Source: Bellilinea sp040754815
GTDB taxonomy: Bacteria > Chloroflexota > Anaerolineae > Anaerolineales > Anaerolineaceae
Length of the DNA: 64,000 bases
Reading direction: 5' to 3'
Assembly (NCBI GenBank): GCA_040754815.1
Contig: JBFMBX010000003.1
Coordinates: 248,001 to 312,000 of the forward strand
The position numbers were made by a program, and so were the translations under genes. The notes under the pieces were generated by a model. That model saw nothing but the letters and a program-made list of their open reading frames with translations, searched no databases and was not told the origin of the DNA. Position 1 is the stretch's first letter. Each line of letters begins with the position of its first letter. Shown piece after piece: positions 42,286 through 51,170 of this stretch.

Positions 42286-43177
42286 CCTTTTCCTGTAATT
42301 GTCTTTCAAGTTCCAGCATGGCATTGAAGGAAGCAATGCTAACTTCAATGATGGAAAGGTCTGGTTCGCGAGTGGTGAGAGATTGAAGGGCTAAATTGGG
42401 ACGAATCAGCCACCTGATCAAGGGGTGATCAAGATGGCTGGCGGTGAAGCGGATGTATTCATAAGCCAGCATTGCCAACACGGGAATCAATAAAATCCGC
42501 GAGAGAAGTAAAACTCCGAAAGGCAAATTTCCTACCAGAGAAAAAACCAAAACGGAAAGAACTATCAGAGTCAGTAAGAAGGATGTACCACAACGAGGGT
42601 GCTCCAGCGGAAATTTTTTTACAATTTCCGGAGTTAAATCTGCACCTGCTTCAAAAGCATTGATGGTTTTATGTTCTGCACCGTGATAGGCAAAAACACG
42701 CTGGATATCCGGAATTCTTCCGATTGCCCAGATATAGGCAACTACCCCAGCAAGGCGAATCAAACCTTCAATCAGGTTCATCGCCAGTGAAGAAATACCG
42801 GTAAGACTCTGAATCCCTTTGCCAATGGCGGCAGGTGTAAGAAAGAACAAGCCAATCGCTATGGCCAGGGATGCAGCGAGAGTCAGATAAAGGGAAATTC
42901 CTTCAATTTTTTCATTTTCACCGCTTTGTAAATTGGCAGAGCGTGTCAGGTAACGAGTTCCCAATCCCAAAGCATCCCACAGAAGAACCAAACCTCTGAG
43001 GAAAGGAATGCGGCTCAAAGCGGACTGGTAAATTCCCTGCAGCGATTCCGTTTCGATGATTATCTTTCCCTCTGGAGAGCGCATCGCGGCTGCTAACGCA
43101 TACTTGCCGCGCATGAGAACCCCTTCGATCAGCGCTTGACCTCCATAGGAGGGTAGTTTCAGTTTGTCTGTACTCAT
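42218..43177 (-). CDS. DUF1385 family membrane protein
   Basis: A 319-residue protein matching DUF1385: the N-terminus YGGQALIEGVLMRG, RVFAYHGAEHKTINAFEAG, HPRCGTSFLL, then several membrane helices. The family (also called metal-dependent enzyme-like YqhQ) has a conserved HGAEHK site but no known activity. The start ATG 43177 is chosen because the earlier frame runs into the M20 gene. The C-terminal residues are encoded opposite the end of yjbQ. Confidence 0.85.
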   Translation of the reverse strand: MSTDKLKLPSYGGQALIEGVLMRGKYALAAAMRSPEGKIIIETESLQGIYQSALSRIPFLRGLVLLWDALGLGTRYLTRSANLQSGENEKIEGISLYLTLAASLAIAIGLFFLTPAAIGKGIQSLTGISSLAMNLIEGLIRLAGVVAYIWAIGRIPDIQRVFAYHGAEHKTINAFEAGADLTPEIVKKFPLEHPRCGTSFLLTLIVLSVLVFSLVGNLPFGVLLLSRILLIPVLAMLAYEYIRFTASHLDHPLIRWLIRPNLALQSLTTREPDLSIIEVSIASFNAMLELERQLQEKVTHPTPEPLPVSAAGEYQNQPE

Positions 43178-43194
43178 CGTTGATCCAAAAAGGT

Positions 43195-44580
43195 TTAATT
43201 TTCCTGTCCGTAATTGTAAAAGAAGTGGATTAAAGCCTGGATACCCTTGTACCATGTGGGAAGATGCAATTTTTCATTCGGAGCGTGAATATTATCATCC
43301 GCTAAGCCAAAGCCGGTAAGGACTGATTCAACCCCTAAAATCTTCTGCATGTTACCCACAACCGGAATACTGCCGCCTTCACGTTTATACAGGGGTTCCT
43401 TTCCCCAAACCGATGAAAATGCTTGTGCAAGAGCGCGCGTAGCCGGATGATGAATATCCGAAATTGAGGCAGCACCATAAGGCATTTGAATTAATTCCCA
43501 ACGGACAGTTTTGGGTGCTTTTTCCAGAAGGTATTGTTTCAACTGATCAAAAACAGCGGCGGGGTCTTGATCCGGCACCAGCCGCATGGAAACCTTTGCC
43601 ATTGCCCATGATGGGATGACGGTTTTTTGACCTTCCCCAATAAAACCAGAATAAATGCCATTGACATCCAGCGAGGGGCGTGCGCCAACTCGTTCTACCG
43701 GTGTGAAACCCTTTTCACCATAAAGCGCCGGTACGCCGGTTTGCCGTTTGTAGTATTCTTCATCCATCGGAAGTCTGGCTAAGGCTTCTCGTTCTTCCGA
43801 AGAGAGAGGGCGAACCTTATCGTAAAAGCCCGGCAAGGTGATTTTGCCATCCGAATCGTGCATACCGGCAATCAATTCGCAAAGGACCTGGGCGGGGTTG
43901 TGAACAACTCCACCGTATAAACCGGAATGCAGGTCGTGTGCCGGGCCATGCACGCGAATTTCAAAATAGGCTAAACCACGCAAGGCGTAGGTAATGGTAG
44001 GTAAATCCGCAGCGATCATGCCGGAATCGGGATTAAGCGCCACATCACAAGCCAGTAAATCTTTATGACTCTCCATGAATGCGTTCAAATGCGGCGAGCC
44101 GATTTCTTCTTCCCCTTCAATCATGAACTTGATATTTACCGGCATTTCGCCGTTTTTTAAGATTGATTCAACCGCAAAAATGCTGGCTGTTACCTGACCT
44201 TTCATATCAGAAGCGCCACGACCGTACAGGTTTTCACCCCGAACCGTGGCTTCGAAAGGCGGTGTTGTCCATAAATCATTTGGATCAGAGGGTTGCACAT
44301 CGTAATGCCCGTAGATGAGAACCGTGGGGGCATTTTGATGACCTGCGCAACGGCATTCACCGAATACCACAGGGTGACCGCCGGTTGGGATGATCTGTAT
44401 ATTGGTCAATCCCAACTCGGTAAATTTTTTGGCGATCCATTCGGCGGCTGCCTGCATGGCAGCTTTTTTATCCGGGTCGGTCGAAATGGAAGGAATATTG
44501 ACAAAAGTTTTTAATTGATCCAGAAAAGCCTCTTTCTTCGATACGGCATAATCAAGTGCTTTTTGACGGTTGCTCATCAT
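43195..44580 (-). CDS. M20 family dipeptidase
   Basis: A 461-residue zinc peptidase of the ArgE/DapE/CPG2 clan. The metal ligands are visible in LIYGHYDVQP, GRGASDMKGQ, and MIEGEEEIGSP (catalytic Glu), with a final His-containing segment ADDNIHAPNE. The closest group is the dipeptidases (PepV/CNDP-like). An AGGAG is seven bases before the ATG. It probably cleaves cytoplasmic dipeptides, but the specificity is open. Confidence 0.92.
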   Translation of the reverse strand: MMSNRQKALDYAVSKKEAFLDQLKTFVNIPSISTDPDKKAAMQAAAEWIAKKFTELGLTNIQIIPTGGHPVVFGECRCAGHQNAPTVLIYGHYDVQPSDPNDLWTTPPFEATVRGENLYGRGASDMKGQVTASIFAVESILKNGEMPVNIKFMIEGEEEIGSPHLNAFMESHKDLLACDVALNPDSGMIAADLPTITYALRGLAYFEIRVHGPAHDLHSGLYGGVVHNPAQVLCELIAGMHDSDGKITLPGFYDKVRPLSSEEREALARLPMDEEYYKRQTGVPALYGEKGFTPVERVGARPSLDVNGIYSGFIGEGQKTVIPSWAMAKVSMRLVPDQDPAAVFDQLKQYLLEKAPKTVRWELIQMPYGAASISDIHHPATRALAQAFSSVWGKEPLYKREGGSIPVVGNMQKILGVESVLTGFGLADDNIHAPNEKLHLPTWYKGIQALIHFFYNYGQEN

Positions 44581-44608
44581 TCTTCTTCTCCTGATAATAG
44601 TTGGTTTG

Positions 44609-44614
44609 ATTATA
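44609..44614 (-). promoter_or_regulatory. -10 element of the M20 dipeptidase promoter
   Basis: On the minus strand TATAAT stands 29 bases before the ATG at 44580, with TTACTG at a 17-base spacing as a weak -35. It is divergent from the promoter at 44644. Confidence 0.4.
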
Positions 44615-44643
44615 TGACAAAAATCATCATTCAGTAAGAATTG

Positions 44644-44671
44644 TTGCCTCTGCGGGAAATTCTGCTAAAAT
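44644..44671 (+). promoter_or_regulatory. promoter for the structured leader and ssnA operon
   Basis: TTGCCT (44644-44649), a 16-base spacer and TAAAAT (44666-44671) would start transcription near 44679-44681, exactly where the first strand of the RNA helix begins. That coincidence supports both calls. Confidence 0.5.
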
Positions 44672-44680
44672 AAATATACA

Positions 44681-44774
44681 GGTTCGGTGGTCAGTTCAAG
44701 AAATTCCTTGACTGGCGTCGGGTAATTTCAGGCCTGCCCGTCGAAAAGTGCCGCCCCCTTTCCTCCACCGATCC
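44681..44774 (+). ncRNA. structured 5' leader RNA, riboswitch-like, family not recognised
   Basis: This lies in the 334-base gene-free stretch 44581-44914. An outer helix pairs 44681-44690 (GGTTCGGTGG) with 44765-44774 (CCACCGATCC), nine of ten positions matched. Inside are a hairpin at 44692-44714 (CAGT and CAAG pairing with CTTG and ACTG, one bulge) and a hairpin at 44719-44740 (CGGGTA with TGCCCG). The rest contains a C-rich single-stranded part (GCCGCCCCC). A strong terminator follows at 44850. TTCGGT in the first helix strand can also pair with ACCGAA (44851-44856) of that terminator, giving the mutually exclusive folds of a riboswitch or attenuator. No known riboswitch consensus fits. 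Confidence 0.5.
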
Positions 44775-44849
44775 TATGAAAATACATTCAAATTTTTCTC
44801 TCCATACCATACACACCACCCGGCAATTTTTCCGGCAGATTTATTGATG

Positions 44850-44879
44850 AACCGAAAGGGATTCCTTTCGGTTTTTCTT
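44850..44879 (+). terminator. intrinsic terminator between leader RNA and ssnA
   Basis: A perfect 10-bp stem, AACCGAAAGG (44850-44859) with CCTTTCGGTT (44864-44873), closes a GATT loop and runs into TTTTTCTT. It lies 35 bases before the ssnA ATG and well inside the expected leader, so it should control readthrough into the operon rather than end a gene. Confidence 0.8.
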
Positions 44880-44914
44880 AACTCTGCATCCTCTAATTAT
44901 CCTGCGAGGTTGAT

Positions 44915-46261
44915 ATGATTATCAAAAACGGCAAAATAATTACCTGGCAAGAACCAAATCGGATTCTTCTGGATCGGGCTTTGTTAATTGAGAATGGTGT
45001 AATCACAAAAATTGGCTCATTCGATGAATTGACAAAAGAAAAACCCTCAGAAGAAATCATTGATGCCGCAGGTCAATATGTGATGCCGGGAAATATTTGC
45101 GCTCATACTCATTTCTATGGCGCATTTGCGAGAGGAATGGGCATTCCCGGTGCACCTGCAAAGGACTTTCCTGAAATTCTGGAAAAATTGTGGTGGTCGC
45201 TGGATAAATCCCTCAGTTTGGAGGATGTTCGCTATTCAGCGCTGGTTTGTCTGGTGGATGCAATTAAGCATGGCACGACCACTTTGATTGATCATCATGC
45301 CTCGCCGAGGGCGATCAGCGGTTCTCTCGATGAAATAGCCCAAGCGGTAACCCAGGCGGGCGTGAGAGCATCGTTGTGTTATGAGGTGACCGATAGGGAA
45401 GGCGAACAAGGAGCAGAGGAGGGGATTCAAGAAAATAGCCGGTTTATAGAACTGATCAAACGAAATAATCCGGCACCCGGAAAACTAGCGGCCACTTTTG
45501 GGTTGCATGCGAGTTTAACCCTTTCTGAAAAAACGCTGCAAAAATGCCGTGATGCTGCACCGGCTGATATCGGATTTCACATTCACGTTGCCGAAGATCC
45601 GGCGGATGAATATGATAGTCTGCAAAAATGCGGTGAAAGAGTGGTGGATAGACTTTATCGGCATGGGATTTTGGGGGAGAAAACGATTGCCGTCCATGCT
45701 GTGCATGTTGATGTTCGGGAAGTGGAATTGCTTGCGCAAACAAAGACGTGGGTTACCCATCAACCCCGTTCAAATATGAATAATGCGGTGGGTATGTCTC
45801 AACCCGAGGCGATGATGCGGGCAGGAGTGAAGGTGTGCCTTGGAAACGATGGATTTTCAAATGCCATGTGGGAAGAGTGGAAAACCGCTTATCTTGCCCA
45901 TAAGTTGTGGAATCGCGATCCGCGGCGTATGCCGGCCACAACCGTAGTGCAAATGGCGGTGTATAACAATCGTGCTCTGGCTGAGCAGCAATTCCACTGC
46001 GGGCCGATGGGTGTCATTTGTGAAGGTGCGCAGGCAGACTTGATTTTTGTGGATTATCATCCTTTTACGGAATTGAACGAAGATAATTTACCGTGGCATA
46101 TTGTCTTCGGATTTCACGAAAGTATGATCACTTCGACGATGGTTGCAGGGCAATTTCTGATGCGTAATCGTGAATTATTGACACTGGATGAGGAAAAAAT
46201 TGCCTTTGAAGCCCGTCGTCTTTCCGTTCAAACCTGGAAAAGATTTCAACAACTCTATTAA
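44915..46261 (+). CDS. ssnA: putative aminohydrolase SsnA
   Basis: A 448-residue amidohydrolase of the cytosine/guanine deaminase branch. Metal ligands are His64 and His66 (CAHTHFYGA), His in FHIHVAEDPADE, His in AVHAVHV, and Asp in CLGNDGFSN. Length and sequence (for example GNICAHTHFYGAFARG and WWSLDKSLSLEDVRYSA in separate parts) match SsnA, a companion of selenium-dependent molybdenum hydroxylases in E. coli and clostridia. Its substrate is not established; purine or other heterocycle deamination is likely. It leads 15 plus-strand genes that end with yqeB, yqeC and mocA. Confidence 0.85.
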   Translation: MIIKNGKIITWQEPNRILLDRALLIENGVITKIGSFDELTKEKPSEEIIDAAGQYVMPGNICAHTHFYGAFARGMGIPGAPAKDFPEILEKLWWSLDKSLSLEDVRYSALVCLVDAIKHGTTTLIDHHASPRAISGSLDEIAQAVTQAGVRASLCYEVTDREGEQGAEEGIQENSRFIELIKRNNPAPGKLAATFGLHASLTLSEKTLQKCRDAAPADIGFHIHVAEDPADEYDSLQKCGERVVDRLYRHGILGEKTIAVHAVHVDVREVELLAQTKTWVTHQPRSNMNNAVGMSQPEAMMRAGVKVCLGNDGFSNAMWEEWKTAYLAHKLWNRDPRRMPATTVVQMAVYNNRALAEQQFHCGPMGVICEGAQADLIFVDYHPFTELNEDNLPWHIVFGFHESMITSTMVAGQFLMRNRELLTLDEEKIAFEARRLSVQTWKRFQQLY

Positions 46262-46277
46262 TAACTAAGGAGCATGA

Positions 46278-46958
46278 ATGATGTCGCCAGTCACTCAATA
46301 CACCATTGGAATCATCGGTGGTACAGGGAAAGAAGGCAAAGGGTTGGCCTACCGCTGGGCAAAGGCGGGTCACCGCATCATCATCGGTTCCCGGCAAGAG
46401 GAGAAAGCCAAAACTGCGGCTGAGGAAGTTTCTCAATTGCTTGGAAAAAACGGATTGGTGAGCGGTAAAACAAACGAAAATGCAGCCAGCGAAGCGCAAA
46501 TTATCGTTCTCACCGTTCCGTATGCTGCCCATGCTGAAATGTGCGAGCGGATTAAACCCTACGCTCAAGGAAAGATCGTGATTGACGTGACTGTGCCGCT
46601 GGTGCCTCCCAAAATAACCCGCGTACAAATGCCCCCCGAAGGGAGTGCAACCCAGCAAGCTCAAAAAATTATGGGTGAAGGTGTGCAGGTGGTGGCTGCA
46701 TTTCAAAATATTTCTTACGAGCACCTGCTTCATGATGAAGAGGTGAATTGCGACGTACTGGTATGCGGCGGAAGTAAGGAGGCGCGCGAGGTTGTTTTGC
46801 AGCTGGTCGAAGATGCCGGTCTGACCGGTTGGAATGCAGGACCGGTCGAAAATGCGGTTGTGGTTGAAGGGTTGACTTCAATTTTAATTGGATTGAATAA
46901 ACAATATGGTGTGCCTTCTTCTGGTATTCGAATTACCGGTATACCTAGAAAGTCATAA
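46278..46958 (+). CDS. npdG: F420-dependent NADP oxidoreductase
   Basis: A 226-residue Rossmann protein. The NADP site is GIIGGTGKEGKGLAYRW and IIGSRQEEKA; further family motifs are VIDVTVPLVPP and VVAAFQNISYEHL. These match the F420H2:NADP oxidoreductase (Fno/NpdG) that moves hydride between NADPH and F420. An AAGGAG precedes the double ATG. It stands directly before cofE, cofD and cofC, so the operon can both make and reduce F420. Confidence 0.9.
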   Translation: MMSPVTQYTIGIIGGTGKEGKGLAYRWAKAGHRIIIGSRQEEKAKTAAEEVSQLLGKNGLVSGKTNENAASEAQIIVLTVPYAAHAEMCERIKPYAQGKIVIDVTVPLVPPKITRVQMPPEGSATQQAQKIMGEGVQVVAAFQNISYEHLLHDEEVNCDVLVCGGSKEAREVVLQLVEDAGLTGWNAGPVENAVVVEGLTSILIGLNKQYGVPSSGIRITGIPRKS

Positions 46959-46964
46959 ATTACC

Positions 46965-47735
46965 ATGAGAAAAATGGAGTTAACACCTCTTCTTGAAATA
47001 CCCTTGATACAACCCGGTGATGACCTGGCAAGGATAACATTGGAGGCTTTGAGCCGTCAAAAGATCCAACTGGAGAACGGCGATATTATAGTGTTTGCCC
47101 AGAAAGTTGTTTCAAAAGCAGAAAATCGGTTGGTTTACCTGCCCGAAGTTGAGCCGTCGCAACGGGCCATTGAGCTTGCCGCTGAAGTTGAGAAAGACCC
47201 CCGTTTTATCGAACTGGTATTGCGCGAATCCAAAAGCGTGCTGAGAAAGCGCCCCGGTACAATCATTGTGGAACATCGGAGTGGATATGTTTGTGCAAAT
47301 GCCGGAATTGATCACTCGAACGTTCGGGGGCCATACGGCGACCCGGATTTGTGGGTCTTGATGTTGCCGGAAGATGCCGATCGTTCGGCACAGAATATTC
47401 GAGAAAAAATTGAACAGCAAAGCGGCGTGAAAATTGGAGTATTAATCATCGATTCGCATGGACGCGCGTGGAGATTGGGAACAGTAGGAGTGGCAATTGG
47501 ACTGGCGGGAATGCCGGGACTGGTTGACTTGCGCGGTGAACCGGATATGTTTGGATATCAGTTGCGAATAACGCAAGTCGCTGCTGCGGATGAACTGGCA
47601 GCTGCGGCGTCGTTGGTGATGGGGCAGGCAGGTGAAGGCACCCCCATTGTTCATGTGCGGGGTTTCCCATATCCGCTGCGCGAGGGGAGTTTCTACGAAC
47701 TTCCCCGCCCTGCGGAGATGGATTTATTCCGGTGA
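46965..47735 (+). CDS. cofE: coenzyme F420-0:L-glutamate ligase
   Basis: A 256-residue protein of the CofE type, which adds glutamates to F420-0. Landmarks are GDIIVFAQKVVSKAE, ANAGIDHSN, VLIIDSHGRAWR and RGEPDMFGYQL. It is the short, archaeal-type form without the C-terminal nitroreductase domain found in mycobacterial FbiB. The ATG at 46965 or 46974 may be used. The gap to npdG is six bases. Confidence 0.93.
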   Translation: MRKMELTPLLEIPLIQPGDDLARITLEALSRQKIQLENGDIIVFAQKVVSKAENRLVYLPEVEPSQRAIELAAEVEKDPRFIELVLRESKSVLRKRPGTIIVEHRSGYVCANAGIDHSNVRGPYGDPDLWVLMLPEDADRSAQNIREKIEQQSGVKIGVLIIDSHGRAWRLGTVGVAIGLAGMPGLVDLRGEPDMFGYQLRITQVAAADELAAAASLVMGQAGEGTPIVHVRGFPYPLREGSFYELPRPAEMDLFR

Positions 47736-47748
47736 GGTATTGGGAAAT

Positions 47749-48702
47749 ATGAAGGTAACCGTTTTGGCGGGCGGTGTGGGTGGCGCAAAAATGGCGCACG
47801 GTTTTGCGCAGTTAATACCTGAAATCCAATTGACGGTTATTGTCAACATTGGTGACGATTTCGATCATTTTGGCCTGCGAATTTGCCCGGATGTGGATAC
47901 GGTTTGCTACACCCTTGCAGGTTTGGCTAATCCACAAACCGGGTGGGGAAGAAAGGACGAATCTTTTCATGTCCTGCAGCAAATTGTTGAATTAGGGGGA
48001 CCAACGTGGTTCCAGTTGGGTGATAAAGATCTGGCAACACACCTTGAACGTACCCGGCGTTTGAGGGAAGGTGAGAAGTTAAGCGAAGTGACCAGAGAGT
48101 TTTGCACAAAATGGGGCGTTGCGGCTTGTGTTTTACCCATGAGTGATGAGCCCGTTCGTACAATGGTCCATACTGAAGAGCATGGATGGATAGGATTCCA
48201 GGATTATTTTGTTCGTTACGGCTGCGAGCCAAAGGTGAGGGGATTTGAATTTGTTGGGGTTCAAGAGGCCAGACCAGCAGCGGGGGTGATGGAAGCACTT
48301 GGTGAGAGTGATTTAATCGTTGTTGCCCCCTCGAACCCATGGGTTAGCATCCAACCGATACTTTCTATAAAGGAAATTTCGCAGGTACTGAGCGAGAAAA
48401 AATTTATTGCTGTTTCGCCGATTATAAAGGGGAAGGCGTTAAAGGGGCCGGCGGCAAAAATGTTTGTGGAATTGGGAATTGAACCATCCGCTTACGCAGT
48501 TGCCAAAATGTACCAGCCTTATCTTTGGGGGTTTGTTATTGATGAATCAGACCGGGAAGTAGAAACGAGGATCAGAGCGTCAGGTATAATGGTACTGGTT
48601 ACTCAAACGATTATGCAAACGGAGCAGGATCGTCTTTCACTTGCAAAAACCATCCTGACTTTCAGCAAAGAAAATTATGGTTCAAAAAGAAGGGAGTATT
48701 GA
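47749..48702 (+). CDS. cofD: 2-phospho-L-lactate transferase
   Basis: A 317-residue enzyme that joins the phospholactyl (or phosphoenolpyruvyl) group to the deazaflavin Fo. Its N-terminus VLAGGVGGAKMAHGF, then NIGDDFDHFGLRICPD, WFQLGDKDLATH and VAPSNPWVSI are diagnostic of CofD/FbiA. ATG 47749 starts with the glycine-rich strand, as expected; the longer open frame reads over the end of cofE. The next gene, cofC, begins three bases later. Confidence 0.93.
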   Translation: MKVTVLAGGVGGAKMAHGFAQLIPEIQLTVIVNIGDDFDHFGLRICPDVDTVCYTLAGLANPQTGWGRKDESFHVLQQIVELGGPTWFQLGDKDLATHLERTRRLREGEKLSEVTREFCTKWGVAACVLPMSDEPVRTMVHTEEHGWIGFQDYFVRYGCEPKVRGFEFVGVQEARPAAGVMEALGESDLIVVAPSNPWVSIQPILSIKEISQVLSEKKFIAVSPIIKGKALKGPAAKMFVELGIEPSAYAVAKMYQPYLWGFVIDESDREVETRIRASGIMVLVTQTIMQTEQDRLSLAKTILTFSKENYGSKRREY

Positions 48703-48705
48703 CGA

Positions 48706-49320
48706 ATGGGCCTGTGGGCGATTGTCCCCGTAAAACCCTTGCGTCGTGGTAAATCACGTCTTGCCGGAGTGTTGTCGGAAGATGAGCGGGCATTATTGAA
48801 TTTCACGATGTTAAGCACTACATTGCGAACCCTGCGGGAGGTGGAAGAGATTGAGCAAATTCTGGTGGTTAGCCGGGATCCGGCGGCACTTTCTCTGGCG
48901 AGGGAATTCAATGCCAGAACGGTACAGGAGGATGGCCAGCCCGAACTGAATACAGCCCTCCAGCGGGCAACAGTTGTTGCCCAAATGTATGCCGCTCAGG
49001 AAATTCTCGTCCTGCCGGCCGATTTGCCGTTGCTTTCAGTGGGGGATATCCATCGAATTCTCCAGTACGCCAAACATCCACCGGTTGTGGTTATTTCTCC
49101 CGACCGGCGTAACGACGGCACGAATGCTCTTTACATGAATCCGGCAGGGATCATCGAATATCGTTATGGGCCGGGGTCTTTCAAGCATCATGTTGAGCAA
49201 GCCCGAATGAGGGGGGTAAGGGTGGAGATATGCCAGCTTTCCACTCTCAGTTTAGATCTCGACCTACCGGAGGACCTGGACTTGCTGAAACAGATAGAAG
49301 CCATGCAAATTGAACCTTGA
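48706..49320 (+). CDS. cofC: 2-phospho-L-lactate (or PEP) guanylyltransferase
   Basis: A 204-residue nucleotidyltransferase that makes the GDP-activated C3 acid used by CofD. The N-terminus IVPVKPLRRGKSRL, the metal-binding LVLPADLPLLS and PDRRNDGTNAL, and SFKHHVEQA match CofC/FbiD. With cofD and cofE this gives three steps of F420 assembly in one place; the Fo synthase genes (cofG/cofH or fbiC) are not in the window. Confidence 0.92.
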   Translation: MGLWAIVPVKPLRRGKSRLAGVLSEDERALLNFTMLSTTLRTLREVEEIEQILVVSRDPAALSLAREFNARTVQEDGQPELNTALQRATVVAQMYAAQEILVLPADLPLLSVGDIHRILQYAKHPPVVVISPDRRNDGTNALYMNPAGIIEYRYGPGSFKHHVEQARMRGVRVEICQLSTLSLDLDLPEDLDLLKQIEAMQIEP

Positions 49321-49346
49321 GACATTTTCAAAACAGGAGGAAACCC

Positions 49347-50345
49347 ATGACCGAAAGAGTAGCCCTTTATTTGCAGGATGCCCATGATTTGCGGGACGGT
49401 TTGGAATATGTGCGTTATGCCGAAAAACGCGGGTTTGAGGCGGTCTGGCAGGCTGAAAGTCGGTTGGTGAGGGATGCCATCGTGCCAATGGCAGCATATG
49501 CAGCAGTCACCGAAAGAATCAAGGTGGGGTCGGGTGTGATTAATAACTGGACAAGGAATATCGGGCTGCTGGCAGCCACCTTTTTGACTCTCGATGACCT
49601 AGCGCCCAACCGGATTATTTGCGGTATCGGTGCATGGTGGGATCCGCTGGCTAAGAATGTGGGAATTGAACGACGAAAGCCGTTGACTGCTATGAGAGAA
49701 ACGGTGATCGTATTACGACGATTGCTAAATATGGAGCGGGTTACATTTCACGGCGAGTTTATTCATGTGGAAGGTATTGAACTGGATGTGGTTCATGGCC
49801 GTCGTGAACCGAGAAATGTGCCGATCATGATTGGGGCGACAGGCGATCAAATGATGGAACTGGCCGGCGAGATTGCTGATGGCGTAGTGCTGAATTATTG
49901 TGTGCCTCCGGAATATAACATTCGGGCGCTTGAATTACTGGAAAAAGGAGCCAAAAAAGCAGGCAGAACTCTGGATGACATTGATCGTCCACAGCTGGTG
50001 GTGTGTTCGGTGGATTATGACCATGAAAAAGCAATTGATACAACGCGTGAACTACTGACGCAATATCTGGCTCAACAACCCCATATTGCCAAAGCATCCG
50101 GTGTCTCGGCGGATGTGGTTGCAGAAATTCAATCTATTCTGGGATGGCCGGCAACCCACGAGCAAATTCAAAAAGCCAAACATCTCGTACCGGAGGATTT
50201 GATTCACCGAATCACCGCCTCGGGTACGCCTGAAGAAGCTCGGGCAAAGGTGAACGAGTACCGGAAATATGGTTGCACCTGCCCGATTCTGTATCCTGTC
50301 GGCGGGGATGTTAAATTACTGATTGATACCTTCGCCCAACAGTAG
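49347..50345 (+). CDS. LLM-class F420-dependent oxidoreductase
   Basis: A 332-residue TIM-barrel protein of the luciferase-like family. Its segments YAEKRGFEAVWQAE, RIKVGSGVINNWTRN and NVPIMIGATGDQMMELAGEI are like those of the methylenetetrahydromethanopterin reductase (Mer)-type F420 enzymes. The ATG at 49347 has AGGAGG upstream. Because it follows cofC and precedes the molybdenum hydroxylase genes, F420 rather than FMN is the likely cofactor. Its substrate is unknown; it could act on a product of the hydroxylases. Confidence 0.85.
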   Translation: MTERVALYLQDAHDLRDGLEYVRYAEKRGFEAVWQAESRLVRDAIVPMAAYAAVTERIKVGSGVINNWTRNIGLLAATFLTLDDLAPNRIICGIGAWWDPLAKNVGIERRKPLTAMRETVIVLRRLLNMERVTFHGEFIHVEGIELDVVHGRREPRNVPIMIGATGDQMMELAGEIADGVVLNYCVPPEYNIRALELLEKGAKKAGRTLDDIDRPQLVVCSVDYDHEKAIDTTRELLTQYLAQQPHIAKASGVSADVVAEIQSILGWPATHEQIQKAKHLVPEDLIHRITASGTPEEARAKVNEYRKYGCTCPILYPVGGDVKLLIDTFAQQ

Positions 50346-50398
50346 GAATGCGATATTTCCAGCCAGCAGGTAGGTTTTACACTCAGGGAGATGGTCAG

Positions 50399-51148
50399 AT
50401 GGATAAAGAATATTTTCGGCCAAAAACGGTTTCTGAAGCCGACTACCTGTTTTCATCAGGGGAGAAACGGTGCATTCCACTGGGGGGTGGCACTGTGCTC
50501 AGTCGTTCAAAGTTGGAGGGCGTTTGTCTGGTTGATTTAAGAGATTTAGGGTTGGATCGACTGGATTTAACTGGTCAAAAGCTTTCGATTGGGGCAACGG
50601 TCACATTACAACAATTGATTGAGTCTGATTCCATTCCACCTCAACTCAAAGATGTAGTGAGACGAACGGCCAGTTTGAATGTGCGTAATCAGGCTACGAT
50701 AGGCGGGTATATCGTTTCAGCAGGCGGTCGTTCGCCGTTGGCCATTGCTTTGATGGCAATGGATGCATTGCTGGTCTGGCATCCCACCGAGGAGAAACAA
50801 TCCATTGGCGACTGGTTTACCTTACGCCAGCCGGCGGGTTACTGGATTAACTCCGTTCAAATCAACCTGAATGCGAATTTGAGTTATCAACAGGTCGCGC
50901 GCACGCCAATGGATCAACCCCTTATCGCAGTGGCGATTTGCCGTTGGAAATCCGGTAGAATTCGTGTAGCCGTCGGCGGTTTTGGCACTGCTCCACTTCT
51001 GGCTGTGGATGGACCGATGGAGCAGGGGATATTGGAGGCGGTAGATAATGCTTTGTGCTCCAGCGGCGATGATTGGGCGACAGCTGAATACCGCCGCGAG
51101 GCAGGTGTGGTGTTGGCACGCCGAATTTTGAGTGAAACGGAAAGATAA
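50399..51148 (+). CDS. molybdenum hydroxylase FAD-binding subunit (YgfM-like)
   Basis: A 249-residue FAD-binding subunit of the xanthine dehydrogenase family. It has YFRPKTVSEADYLF, the FAD loop IPLGGGTVLSR, and NVRNQATIGGYIVSAGG. The last segment departs from the usual GGNLxxxSPxSD form, a feature that fits the YgfM side of the family. The start ATG 50399 has GGGAG eight bases upstream; ATG 50348 would add 17 residues. It would pass electrons from the Fe-S/Mo protein that follows. Confidence 0.82.
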   Translation: MDKEYFRPKTVSEADYLFSSGEKRCIPLGGGTVLSRSKLEGVCLVDLRDLGLDRLDLTGQKLSIGATVTLQQLIESDSIPPQLKDVVRRTASLNVRNQATIGGYIVSAGGRSPLAIALMAMDALLVWHPTEEKQSIGDWFTLRQPAGYWINSVQINLNANLSYQQVARTPMDQPLIAVAICRWKSGRIRVAVGGFGTAPLLAVDGPMEQGILEAVDNALCSSGDDWATAEYRREAGVVLARRILSETER

Positions 51149-51170
51149 CCAATGCTGAATGGAGGATGAA

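Noticed and set aside
44681..44774. Match of the leader RNA to ZTP, Moco, SAM or SRP RNA
   Set aside because: A GACTGGCG and a later GCCGCC recall the ZTP class, but the CTGGGC core is missing. The Moco, SAM and small SRP consensus blocks are absent as well.
46128..46733. 201-residue minus-strand open frame
   Set aside because: It lies opposite ssnA and npdG, both clear genes, and its composition (Cys-, His-, Phe-rich) is not protein-like.
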